Below, piece by piece: positions 1 to 13,300 of a stretch of DNA of 64,000 nt. The DNA comes from Symsagittifera roscoffensis (Eukaryota > Xenacoelomorpha > Acoela > Convolutidae). The DNA lies in contig NC_087067.1 in assembly GCF_963678635.1 (NCBI RefSeq), forward strand, positions 40,258,379-40,322,378, in the 5' to 3' direction. The position numbers were made by a program, and so were the translations under genes. The notes beneath the pieces are model-generated. The model did not search any database and was not told the DNA's origin. It worked only from the letters and a program-made list of their open reading frames with translations. The first letter of the stretch is position 1. Each line of letters starts with the position of its first letter.

Positions 1-1178
1 AATAAAAAGTCAATTTAATCATAAATAGTAGGTTCATTGAACATAGCTAGCAAAAAATGAACAACCCTAAAAACTAAATTTTTTTGAATATTCAGTAATT
101 GGTTACGCACTTTCTGTTTTTTGTTGGATGTGATTACATCGATGATTTTTTTTGTATGAGGAGTTTTAAGAGTTTTAAGAAGTTTTCCTCAATCTCTTTC
201 TCTCTTTTTCTCGTATACACCAACAGTCACAGTTCAGCAAATACTTCGCGTGATAAGGAATCTAACACTTATTATAATTCTGAAGTCATTTTTTCAAAGG
301 TTCAACAAGAAGGAAACTGTGCTGACGAGAACGCCAATCGAACTGGTTTTCTTGGTTCGTCAACTTCAAAGTAAACAGCAGAATGGTAGTCAAATTGTTC
401 ATCTCAGGAACGGTTTAAATGTTTTGTAGTTTTCCTGGAAACAGCAAGCGCTCGATAGAAAGAATAACTTCTTTCTTATGACTTAGCGCTATCGCTGAGG
501 CATTGATCTTTGTTTGAGCTTGAAAACTTGCAAAATACAATTCACTTGAGTTTCAAACTCTGTATAACAACTTGTGAGTCTAAAATATCTGAACAACTCA
601 GAAAACTCAAATATATAAACAAAATTAGAAACCGAGACACTTTTCATTGCTTGACCAGATTAGAGAGGTTGCTATTTCATAATTTCTTAGCGCCAGATTT
701 TGACTGCCGAAAAATTCGTAGGTAGTCAAGTCTGGTATCATATTGAAGGCCCGCTTGAATGTGGTTTGATTCCAAAACTTTTTAAAATAAAATTTCCCAG
801 TTCTAAAAAAAAACTGGCCCGAATTGTTCTGTTTCTAAGACCAAATGACATGCAATTACGAATAAAAATGGCCTTTCATTTAAGTTGAAAAACAAGTTTT
901 GCTCTAAATTAGCGATCGTTAATTCTTATTGTTAGTAATGAAGAGAGAATTGGTTGGATGCAATTCATTGTTTATTGTAGTCGATATTTTTGGTTGTGAA
1001 AAACTGATTATCACGTGCATTATTGGGCAAAAAGTTTTCATTTTACCCTGAAGTCAGAACTTGACGTGCTTAATTGCAATTGATAAATTTTTATTAGCAG
1101 ATTTTCTTCTCTACTATACTTGTTTACTGTTGTTAAAACCATAGTTACTAATAGCTGTTAAAAAAAGTCAGGCACCAA
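1..1178. other. Upstream region of gene 1
   Basis: AT-rich DNA without a convincing gene. A short open frame at about 150-374 has a plausible composition in its second half but no start, splice or family support. The one regulatory signal I can argue for is the E-box motif at 1008-1026, which is shared with gene 2. No clear TATA box lies close to the start codon at 1179. Confidence 0.5.
1008..1026 (+). promoter_or_regulatory. Shared upstream E-box motif, gene 1 copy
   Basis: The motif TTATCACGTGNATNATTGG, containing the palindromic E-box CACGTG, occurs here 171 bp before the gene 1 start codon. It recurs at 25721-25739 upstream of gene 2, while the rest of the two upstream regions does not align by eye. 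E-boxes bind bHLH factors; a regulatory role here is inference from conservation alone. Confidence 0.4.
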
Positions 1179-1311
1179 ATGTCGATATCACTGTTGTCTC
1201 TACTGCTGTTCACGAGTGCATCTATTGTTCCATGTGAAGCCTTCTTTGGAAAAATATTCAATGGGATCAAAAACGTCGTCAAGTCTGTTTGTGAGATAAT
1301 CGTCGCCACAG
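1179..1311 (+). CDS. Gene 1 exon 1 (signal peptide)
   Basis: ATG followed by a hydrophobic leader ending in VPCEA, then FFGKIFNGIKNVVKSVCEII. The donor is ACAG|gttaca and the exon ends in phase 1. The last ~50 nt are identical to gene 2 exon 1. The leader diverges more than the mature part (36 of 44 residues identical overall). Reading through the donor would add only eleven residues before a stop. Confidence 0.8.
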
Positions 1312-4300
1312 GTTACAAACAAAAGTTTATTGATTTAATTTAATTGAAACTTTCAGTCGTCATAACTGGAATGGAAAATCGGCTTTTATTATAGCTTTTT
1401 TGCTCTTTTTCTTTTCTCTCCCACTTGCAAAGTTTTACTAGTAAACTTACTGTTCATTCACATTGTCCGATTGTTACAAAAGTAGGCAAGCTGACAAATT
1501 AGGCCACGAGAAACATATTTGGTCTTCCCTGTTCGTACTTTAAAACATACTGTGATAAAAATATCAGCGTGAAGAAGTGATTAAAGTGTTACAACCCTTC
1601 TTTCGTGTATGTTACCGTATAACTGTTTTTTCTTCGCTTTTTTTGTCAGCTTAGTTGCAACACCACCAAATCTACCCACAATTTGGTTTTATCTCAAAAT
1701 AAGAACATTTTGGCGCTTTTTTTCGAATTTTTTATGCTGTTCATTGAAAAAAGTTTTTTTTTCATAAATTCAAGGAGTGTTCTGTGACCTTGGCGCAGTG
1801 GTAACACCTATTCTTGAGACGACAAATCCCAGAAGCTCGATTCCATTTGGGAAACAGTTTTTTTTTGTGGAAACTGAAACTTTTTATTATTTTGGGTTTT
1901 CGTGTTTGCTAATGTTTCCGGCTTAAATTCCGAAAAAAAGGGGTTTCTCTTTAGCAATTGAAAGCTCTATGCAGTTTTCTTCCAGGAATTTTTTTGTCGT
2001 TTTGCATTTTTTTATTTAAACAAAAAAACATCTTTTGAGTTTTTTTTTTGCTTTGTTTTTTCATTTGTTGTTAATCATAGTCTTTCATTTTCGTATCGAA
2101 AGTGATGCGAAGCTCCGCTTGGCTTCTGTGTTAAAAGTGAAACCATTTTCTTCCCGCATCCAAGTACTCGAATATAATGGACTATTAAGCAGATTGTGTG
2201 ACAATTATACCTGATTATGTGGCTCCGGGTCTTTCCCATTGTTGCCCCGCAGCAAAGTAACGAAAAATTATAGCCCCAAGCAGCAATTTTTGTAATTTGA
2301 GGGTCTGAAATTTGCTCGGGGGCTAAAAAAGGAAATATTATAAGCTCGTCGCAACTCCCCTCCCCCCACATTTGGTTTTTATATTTGAAACACTATTTCA
2401 ACATTATCAGAATGTAATGAAGTTTTGCATTGTGGAGAAACTAATTAGTGTGAACAGATGTGTTCTTCATATCATACATCAAAACACCACGGAATCAGCC
2501 TTAAAATTAAGCAAGACGACAACTCAGAAAATACTTGTTTTGAAATGTGGGAGGAAAAGTGGATAAAAGCCGATTATGATTACCTACATTAGATATTTGG
2601 GCTCTTTTTCCTTTTCCCCCCCCCACCTCACACGACCATCCAGTTTTTGGTCTAACGAGTGGTTTTACAAGGTTAATTATGAAGACCAAATATGTTTGCC
2701 ATGGCATAATCAGTCTGCATGTCATTTTTCATGACACTCGGCCAATGTGAACAAAAATTTTAATTAAAAAAATTTGCAGGTGGGGGAGAAAAGGAAAAAG
2801 AGCCGATATTTGAATTATTTATAAACAATTATAGTCGTGACTTTGGCTTTTTCCATCCTCGCACCGCGCTTGAGCAACATCTTTATTACGTTAGGATTCT
2901 TTTCGGAAGGTTAAGTATTAGGACCAAATTCGTTTGAATCTGCTCAAATAGTCCACATGTCAGTTTTCATCATGATCAGAATATGTTAATACACATCTTA
3001 CTTGTTAAAATTCGCAACTAGGGGGGGGGGGGAGGGGTGAAGGAAAAAACCGTGACATTTTCCTAGAAATTGTAAAGAGCCTCTACTAATCACCCATAAA
3101 ACTGAATAATTTCTGTAAAAAAATATTAGTTTTGACCTAGTTTTGATAATAGACAAATCTTGCTGAAACGAATTATATTTTTGGAAAAAAAACAAAAATA
3201 GGATAAAACTAATCCATCACAATCGAATAATTTTGTATAAGAAAACAGAAAAATTATCACTGTTTATTTTGAAAATTGAGAATACCACTGGTTTACTAGA
3301 ATTGTCTGACTAAATTAAAAAGAAAACAATGAAGAATATAATGGGTTACAGTCCTTAAACGAAGTCCATTGGAAAACAAATGGACATATATTGAAAAGTG
3401 TCTAATTATTTTGAAGCTCAAAATTAAACGTTACAAATGCATAATCACCACAATCTTAAGGGAAGGACAAAATGATTCATCTAAGTAACTGAATGGTAGC
3501 CAACATTTCCAAAACTCATACTCAATTCTCGCTTTCACTTGGCAAACATAGATTATTGAACCTAAAAAGATCAGAATGACTAAAAGCACCATCGGATGGG
3601 AAAATGGAGATTGTGTAAATATATACTCAGAGTAGAGAGCTATTTGCAGATTGTTAGTGCTACAATGCTTTAAAGTATATTAGAACGAGAGCTAGTATAG
3701 TTATATATCGACAGAGTAGTTGCATGTCACTACAATCTATACAACATTTCTTATAAATAGTGAGTTACGGCGAGTTCGACGTGAGTTCGATTCTCAAGTA
3801 GATCGTTTCATTTCAGAATCTCATTTAAACCGAACTTGATAGAGCATAAAATTTCGGCTGAAAATTGGTTTGAAATTGAGTTTCTATTAATTCAACTGCG
3901 TGAACTGAATAAGATTTCAGTTTAAAAATCTCAAATTACCGCACAAATCAAGTCGACTTTTTTGCTTTATACGGAAAAAACTGAGCAATATTTTGTGAAT
4001 TAAAGCCGAGTCTGTTTGTGTTTTTGCGTTACCACGGGTTGATGCCCATAAAAGAAAAATGCTTATCATACAATTTTCATACAAAATTTAAAAACTTTAT
4101 AAACGTTTTTAGAGAAAAACTTCTGTTCTTTTTCCATCTTTTGAATCTTTCTGCTCAAAAACAACATGATTACAATTTTTGTCAAAAAACACTTATCATT
4201 TTTTTTATATATGAAAATTGTATGATAAGCATTTTGCCATAGAAAAAATAAAGACTTCAAAATTGATTTAACGATGTTTCTGGATGAAATTACATGAGTT

Positions 4301-7300
4301 AAAAAAATTTATTGAAAAAATGCATTTTGACTTTCAAAAACATGATTTTAACTTTGGCCAAAAAAATGCTTATCATATAATTTTCATATATGAAAATTTT
4401 ATGGCATGCACTTTTTCATAAGCAAAACCACAAATTTGAGGTAAGAAATTTTTAATCCCTTTTTTGGCTGCATACTTGCTTTTGTGCTGAAATGTACATT
4501 TTTGCGAAAAAAAATATTTCATGAAAAATTTGATTTTTTGTGTTTAAAACGTAATCGAGGGTGAGTTTTTCACCCAAAAATCCAAAAGTCTCAATAAAAG
4601 GTTTTTTTTGTAAAAATGATTATTATATTTTACTTCATTTGTTAAGATAAAAAAAAAACTTGTAAGAAAAAACAGACTTTTTTTCTCAACTACCAAAATT
4701 TTCAAACCAAAAATTATCTAGCCATATACAAAAAGTTACATCTAGCCAAGTGAAAATGTAACAGTTAACGTAGGTGGCAAAAATCGCTAGATGCAGTTTA
4801 TCTGCGCGGTATTTTCCAGTTACACTCTGGGTTTTCTTATGACAAAAAATCCAGGGTTAGTGTTTCAGATTAAACACAAAATTTCAAAACAAATATTTTT
4901 TGGTATTTTCATTTATGGAAAAAACGCCTACCATAATATTTCAAAGTATGGAAAAAATGCTTATCATGCAATTTCATAGTACGAAAAAATGCCTTTTATA
5001 ATATTTCATAGTATGGAAAAAATTCTTATCATGCTATGCTATTTTCATAGTATTTTTTTGGTCTTTGAAATAGTATGAAATAGTATTATAAGCATTTTTC
5101 GTCAACCCGGGACGCTTTGATCAAAATACAGATCTATACAGCCTATGTACTATTTTAAAGTTTTTCAGAAAATGCATATCTACAATTAAATTTTTACATA
5201 AATTAAGTAAGATTAATAGCTGGAATTGTTAAAAAGAGAATTGCAAGAGATTTCCAAATGAGTAAAATGAAAAAAAGAAGAGAAACAATTCTGGTTAGAG
5301 AGAATTTTTATATCCGAAATTGAAGTTCAAATTTTTTGAGAGTACATGTTTTCTTCGAGTTGGAGTAAAAAACATCTGCCTTGGCTTCTGTATCACAATC
5401 TATGATTGAGGAGATGTCTTGACATATTTGAAAAATCTTGAAGACTCTTGGAAAAATTTTGAGAAAAAAAATCTTGGAAAACTTGGTAAGATTGTGTCAA
5501 GAATCTTGAAGAACGGTAAGCTCTTTAAGAAGAATCTTGAAGATAAAACCAAACATTGCAAAGAATCTTGAAGTTTTTACTTAGACTTTTTTTGAAATCC
5601 AGGGTTGCAGCGCTTTAAAAGCAACTTCTAAAAGATAAAAAAAAATTTTGAATCGAGAATTATATGCTATAAATTGAAGCATTGCGATCATGAACTAACT
5701 AAATATCATCAGTAGGAAACTCAACTCTGACACAAAGTTTTTTGAAAGGGCGGCTTGCTGATGATTTTTGGTTTTAAAAAAATTGACTCATTACTACATC
5801 AAATGATTATAAATACTTGAGCAGTAAAATAAAGTATCGCGAACATGAATTAACTAAAAATCATCAGTATAAATTCCAATTGTTTGCTACAACAAATTTC
5901 TAAAAATCCTGATATTTTTCAGTTCTCAGTTCTAAAGCAATCTAAGACAAAAAAGTTAAGCATTAGCAAAGCAATTTAATCTAAAACCAAATGCAAAAAA
6001 GTTCAGGATTGTGACAATGATTTAACAAAAAAAATCATAAGTACAACATTTTAACTTTGCTAAAAAACTTCAAAAGTTTCAGATTATTTTTGGTTCAAAC
6101 GTTTAAATCAGACGTTAAGAAGGCCGACAACTAACAAAAAGATTGATGATCAAATAAAAATTAAATATCGAGCACTCTGAAGTTGAATTCTTTAACCATA
6201 ACTTTAAAAAAAACTTATGAATCACTTCTAAGATTTTACAAGTTTTAATTTTACCTGTGCAATTTTATTCGTAGTGGAGTACTAGCCTGTAACATTGTTG
6301 CCACCGAAGGAAATCGGTGCGGAACGTCATTCCAAAATGTCTCGTGTAACAGGGCCATGAACAGAGAACGATGTGCTTCTGGCACCAATAACTTCTTGTG
6401 GCTAAAAAGTAATGCGTCTTTGATATGCAGACCCAATAGACGATATTTTTGAAGCGCCAAAGAAGCCTTGAAAATTGCCCACTGCTTTCTTGGCATCCTT
6501 GAGAATTTTTTCGTCCTCTTTCGTTAATAAACTTTTTGAACAATGTTCTGCAGAAGCAACAAGGAAGATTTGTTATTAGGGACAACTTTGATTTCATTTT
6601 GTAAACTCAACTGTTTTGGCGGATTTTGGCATCAACGATTTTTTAAGATTCACCTTCCTTTTCTGCCGGAACAATATTTCCATCCGAGTTCGATGGCAAA
6701 TGGATTAATTTAAATATAGTATATTTAATATTTTTAAATAAAGTTTTGGTTTAAAAAATACCAGAAAAAGTTACCCGCGAAAATAATTTGACTTTTTGAA
6801 ACATGAAAGTAACTGTATTTAAAAAATCACCTGCGAGAATGATTAGTTTCACAAGATCGAACTAAGCCTGCGACGCAATTGCGAAAGAAAACATGAACAT
6901 TGGACGGGTAGCAATCGACCCGTAATTTCACCTGCCGTGTGTGCAAAATCTTGAACTGCGATTTTTGAACACGATTCATATACAATGGTTTATTTATAAA
7001 TAATTTTTATAAACAGTTTTTCCTGATTTTTGTTAATTTTAATGTAAGAAACACAAATTGATTATCGAAATAACGGGAAATAACTTTTTTAATATAAAAA
7101 AAAACAGCAGTTGAAAATTAACACATCTCACAGCGGACTAGGAGCTACAGTTGAACATTAGAAATCAGACTACTGTAAAACCATAGTTCTCACATCAAGG
7201 TTTTTAGGTGCTCACGAAATGAAGTTGGGAAAATCGACTAATACATTTTAACTTACTTTTTTAACCTCAAAGTACGTGATATCCGGGGAAAATGAGATCA

Positions 7301-10300
7301 ACAGAACTTCTTTTTAAGGTTACATTCAGAAAAATTAATCTCATTTTCCCCGGATATCATGTACTTTGAAGTTAAAAAATTAAATTAAAATGTATTAGTC
7401 GATTTGCCCGGCTTCATTTCGTGAGCACTTAAAAATCTTGATGTGAAAGCTATGGTGTTTACAGTAGTCTGATTTCTAATGTTCATTTGTAGCTCCTTGT
7501 CCACTGTGAGATGTGTTGATTTTCAACATCTGTTCTTTTTTGATATCGAAAAGGTTATATTCTTAATATTTTATTAAATTGGTTTTCAAGGTCTTCGAAT
7601 GCTTCGAATTGTTTCATTGGTATACTGACAATTGATTAAAAATGGGCGTAGTCTTGAGCACAAGGAAAAAAAGTTTTCACAAGTTGACAAGTTGAACAAA
7701 AACCGACTGACTCATAACGTAATGCGACAACCTCACAAGAAAAAACAACTCGCAATAAACGACAACTTGCATTAAAAGAGAACTCGCAGTCGCGCCAACG
7801 TGTTGCGAGCTTGCCAACAGAGGGTAAGACTTTAAACGAAATTTAGAGCCGGTTATGGCCGCGAAGCGGCGATGCGCGCGTAGCGCGCCCACCAGCGACC
7901 TTAAGCCCAGAATATAAAGTTTCTAATTAGCTTCAAAAAGTTACCATTTGTCGTTTGCGAGTTGTCTTTTGTTGCGAGTTGTCGCATAGTACCGACTCAT
8001 AACAATCTATGAAATTTAGTATCACTAAAAAGATAACATGTTCTTCTTTTCTTTTAGTTCTCGCCTTTCCAAGTAAGTTTCACCAAAAGATCTACAGTGA
8101 GCTGATCTATTGTCATCCTGATAAAAATTAAATCGGAATTTTTTTCATGCACACCACCCATCTACCACTCCCCGTAAACGTCAATTACATATTGCAACGA
8201 GTCCTTTTAGAATGTTAAGCATGTTCATTATTATCTTTGGAATAGTCTTAGTAGTCAATCAGCTTATTTTTTTTGAACAATCTGACATTTTGAAATAAAA
8301 ATTTTGGAAAGAATCAATGATTAAGTCTCTTTGTTTTTGCCGTCGTGTATATCAGCTAAAGACATTACTAGTCAGCTAAAGACACATTTAGTCAGCTAAA
8401 GACACATTTAGCACAAAACTCCTGCGCACTCCCTTGAGCACTGCAAGGATGCAAAACTGGGAAAAAAAGTTCCAAATTTGATATTTTGGTTTAGCCGCAC
8501 TGATTAACGGAATGAAGAATCTTTGGGAGGGTCTGAAGACAGGCGACATCATAGGCATCTTGAAGAGTGTCATCGTGGACTTGAACCCCTACAGTCTGAT
8601 GGTGAAAGCCAATCTCCATCTGGCACTCGCATTTGTCAAAGTATGCAAGGATGCTTTCAAAACAGACACGAATGAGGCGATGGAATTGCAAATGGACAAA
8701 ATTGACGCCGACTACGAAATGGGTACTGGCTTTCTATTCTTTTCATTTTAGCACCCCTCCCTCCGCCCCCCCCCCCTCCGGAAAGCAAATAACAGCCCTC
8801 ACCCCCATCGCACAAAAAATCAAGTGTAGTGAGGATTTGGTTGTTTGGGCTCCATTCCTGATCTCCCTTAAGATTTTTCGGAAATTTGATTGACGAAAAC
8901 TTATTGAAAAAGATCTTTGATGCTCTTAGCTTCATCAAAACGGGTCAGTGTGAAGAAGTGAACAAATCAGTGATCAAAAGCAAATTTCAGTTTGAATAGC
9001 TTATGAACAAGTGGTGTCTACAATTAATAGAAGTTTTTTTAAGGCTCGTTTCTTCAGCACGTAAAAGGTCACTCTTCGTAACAAGACCTTCCAGGCTTAA
9101 TCTTCGTTAAATATCATCTCCGTAAATGCCAAGTAAAGGCCTATCCGTAAATTGACAAGTTGCGACCACTAGCTTTGCTGCGCATACATTCTTGCGTATT
9201 TTTGTGCCCGCGAATCAGCGTTTGCGGCTTAAAATACAACAAGGCTGCTCGTATCAGGGCAAAGCCGTGAATGTTCCGACTGCCCTTTACATGTTCTCGA
9301 ATAGTTTTGGTTAAAAAAATGTTGGAAAACTATAAAATTTGGACAAGAACGAAGATCAGAAATTAGTCGTACAAAATTAATACGTCCAGTTGAGGGCCAG
9401 CCTTATTTCAACTTGGAAGGATTTTGTTGTGGGGGATAATTCGCCACGCATAAATAATTCGCGTTACGCTTTGAGCATTAAGATTAAAATCTTGAAAAAG
9501 CGCATAAATTAATCCAGAGCATGACCGAATTGGCTATTTTCAAACTTCCAGAACTCTGGAAAAAATAATTAAAGGTAAAATATCTTGTTATATTTGATTT
9601 TAGGGAGTCAATATCTTCAATTGGGTTTATTATTATTTTTTAAATGTTACTTTGATCGACAAAAGCTGACTGAATAAAAAACCACACCAAGCATAATTAT
9701 TCCGTTTTCTTCGAAAGTCGAAACAACAAAACTGCTCGTATGAGGACAAAGCCCTCAAAATTTTGACTGCATTTTAATTTCTATGGAGTAGTTTAACTTA
9801 AGACCAATAAAGAAATTTTTTTGAATATTAAAAAAAAATTTCAAATTTTCTTTTTTTTGAAAAACACCTCCTATTTGGTATGTAATGTACAAGTGATATA
9901 TTTCGTTTGTTGCAAAGTATTTAATGGACTAGAGAGCATGCCTCAATCCAATTTGAAAGATTTCATAAACAGATTAAATCTCCGCTACGCATTAATATCA
10001 CGCGTTAATTGTCCCAAATTGGCAACCTTTAAGCCAATGTTCATGTGAAATATTTTTTTCTAATTTAAGCTTAGGACAACAATCCCTTTTGACTGATTAA
10101 AAAAAATTCTGTCGAAAATGATATTTATTAAGTCAAAAGTTGTCTGAAAAAAACTACCCAAAGCACAAATTTTCCGTCATTTTCTTCGAAAATAGTCGGA
10201 ACAATTAAAAAACGTCGCATGCTGTGAATGTTTGCCACATAGTTTTTTGCAATTAACTACACGAAAGAATTTTATTTCAAAACTTCAATCATCGTACAGA

Positions 10301-13300
10301 ACAAAGCGTTTTAATTATTTTTTCAGATGAAAAGATAAAATGGGGTAGGAAAATTGCCAATTTTTCCAAGTCTCACATGAGTGTTTTTTTTCTATTACAT
10401 TTTGGATTCGAGAAAACATTGTTGGAAGAAACTGGTGTCAAACTTTTGATACCACGCCCCAAATTTAGAAAACAGAGAATCTTTGTTCTTGAAAGGTAGA
10501 TATCACTGAAAAATAACGGTTATTTAAGTTGCCTTAACGATATAGTTTATGTATCTGCAATTTCACTCTGAGAATAAAAAAGAGATAATGTTTGAAAAAT
10601 TGCCGATAATACTTTAACAAAATTGGAAAATATATCTTTAATAAATTGTTTTTTTTTGACAATTTTTCTTTCCAATCCGTGTTGCTTTAAGGATTTACAT
10701 TGCTGTCATGTTGTGATTTTACATTGATTTTTTTTGTGATATATGTTTATTACCACAAAATGTCAGTTCACTGTAGCTTTGCCATATTTCACTGTAGCAG
10801 GTGCTATATGTAATTTAGATTTTTCTTGAGTATATGTGGTGCAATTTTTGGTGCAAAAAAATATATATTTTAAATATTTTTAACAAATTCATTCTAGATT
10901 TTGATGTCATGTGCTAAATTTGTTTTGACGTGTCATTTGAATTATGTCAGGAGTTGGCGACGATATCGATGTCCTGACCTCATGGGTTGCAACCTACATA
11001 GAAGAAATGAGGTCATTCTATTTGGAGGGAAAGAACATTGATCCAACTGACTTTGAGACAATCAAGCTTGATTGCAATGAGTTGGGATATCAGTTGACAG
11101 AGTGTTTTGGCCAGATGGCCGAACAGGCCCTTGCCGACCACCTGGCAGAAAACAATCATGTAAGTACAGTTGAGTACAGCCATGTAAGTCAGAGCAAAAA
11201 GACTCTTTCTCGGCGCCTAATTTCAGCTGTGCCCCAAAAAATTTCAGATATCTTCAATTTCTTGCCCAAGAGCAAAGTATCAGACCTAATTTTTTTCAAG
11301 GCCGCTCTCGTTGTAAGAAACGCTGTCGTTCCATAGCGGATTTTGGTCCAAATTTTTAAAATTATAGAGTCCAGCACCGTGGCAATTTAATTGGATTTGT
11401 GTTTTGAGATTTCAAGATTTCATCATTTTATTTCTTGTGAACTCTTATCTATTACCTTGATGTACACAATTATGTCTTTCTCTTTGAAAATATTTTTAAA
11501 TAATATGGAGTGCTTTTCTAAACTACTTCTTTCTCCAGCCACACGTGGGTAAGCTGACAGTACATGTTGAGAATGTGGGGTCAGGAGGGGACAATGACCT
11601 CCAGAAAGGCACAAAGTACAAAGTGACCTTGGAAGATGAAGATGGAGACACGGCATCGGGAGAAGCTGTCAACATAGAAGATGTACTGTAAAAAGTTCTA
11701 AAGTTCAACTGCCCTACGATTTGCCTGATTTCGTTCTTGTTAAAAAATTATAACAAAAAATCTCAATTCTTAATGGAAATACTGCCTTGAGCAGTCTGAA
11801 ACACAATTTTGAAAACGACTTACTTTTATTGACAATTGATCTTATCAAGACCAATTTTTCAATCTTTGATTTATTTTTGTGAAATAATGCTACATCAACG
11901 AGAAATTGAGGCCACAAGTAAAGATCTTAAGATGGATTTCTGATTTCTATAAACAAAATCTTACAACAAATCATCTTTATTACAGTGAACACAACTTGAC
12001 TTCGAATCACAGCATACCATTTGTATGAATCATCAATACCGTTGTAAAAAAAATATTATTCAAATCCTCTTGGCTTACTAAATGTTGCAAAATAAAAGCA
12101 GAAATCAAGATATTTGAGCCTTCAAGCAGCTGAAATATATAAGTCTAGGACTTGTTCCTTTTGAAACTGTCATAGACTTTGCAGATGCACCGATCAATGC
12201 TTCATTGCAAAACTGAGTCTTTAAAAGCTGATTGGTTCTTATTTCTTCAACCAATTGGTAATAAATCAGGAGAAGGCATTGCTGTCAGTTCTTATAAAAA
12301 ATAAAAAGGCCTTTGTTACATTGGCCTTTGTATCTGAGCTTGCTTTAAAATTGGCTTAACTCTTGGTGAACTGAAATTTGCAATTATGGCGAAAATTACT
12401 GAAAACTAAAGTAACTGGACTGTAAAGAAACCAACTGGGTAGGAAGATAGGAAACACTATGAACTTAACCTCCCGGGTCGAGTTGCGCACTGTATGTTTC
12501 GTTTTTCATAGTCGAGCACCACGTCACTAATCGACTAAAATGAATAATCAAGACATGAGTTTGGGTCAAGCAAAACTTGAATTGTACCTCAATCACGGTT
12601 GAAAAATATCAAAATTCGGTTGAGCATGGTCAAAACATATTGAGCTTGCTCGAAACATATCGAAACTTGGTCGAGCATGGTCGAAACATGCCTCCAGCAC
12701 GGTCAAAATATGCTTCGAGCACTATCGGCGCGTACCTTGAGCACGGTCGAAACATACCTTGAGCACAGTTTTCCCGCGGAAGACAAATAAAAGAAATAAA
12801 TTTCTTTTCGCTGACGGGGACGGGGGCAGAATTCAGAGTAACTATAATATTTAGTAAGTTTATTTCAAAAAAATGGAACAAGATATTATGGTGAATAGAG
12901 TGGTGGAGCTCATCTCACTCTCATCTCTAAAACTATTTGCAAGTACTCGACTATGTTTTTTTTAGTCTCCCGTAGTCCAGATTTTTTTCTACCAAGTTTG
13001 TCTGTAAACAGTCCAGTCAAGTTACTTTTCAGGTTGCTTGGCCACCTTTGCAAACTTCAGTTCAACAAGAGTAAAGCCAATTTTTGAAGCAAGCTCAGGT
13101 ACGAAGGCCAATGCAACAAAGTTCTGAATTACTTTTTCATATTGTCCATGAACTGTCAACAATACCAGGCTCATGATTTAAAACCATTCGAAAGATGAGA
13201 CCCCTCAGGATTTAAAGACTAAAGCAATAAAATTTTCTGAAAAATGGTGATCGATGCTTTTGCGAAACATATGACAGTTCGAGAAGGAATAGGTCCTGGA

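Larger units (their letters stand above)
1312..8057 (+). other. Gene 1 intron 1 (6.7 kb, repeat-filled)
   Basis: Phase 1 intron. Its contents, annotated separately, are MITE copies (1402, 2600, 2845), a tRNA-like sequence, an inverted AT repeat region (4030-5100), degenerate tandem repeats (5380-6060), a decayed integrase fragment, a foldback element and a MULE-like element. I see no additional exon. Confidence 0.6.

Noticed and set aside
7857..7889. GC hairpins read as bacterial contamination or a terminator
   Set aside because: They sit inside a mobile element with clear inverted ends and a target duplication within a spliced eukaryotic gene.
8352..8411. Possible CRISPR-like 20-bp repeats
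   Set aside because: The three units abut without spacers and the setting is a eukaryotic intron; a plain minisatellite.
11160..11336. Extension of gene 1 exon 4 through the GTAAGT donor to a stop at 11336
   Set aside because: The donor is a full consensus, gene 2 diverges at the same point, and splicing to exon 5 keeps phase; the open extension is intron, though retention is possible.
12577..12881. Overlapping open frames on both strands
   Set aside because: Produced by the GAGCACGGTCGAAACAT minisatellite, with repeated residues in each frame.
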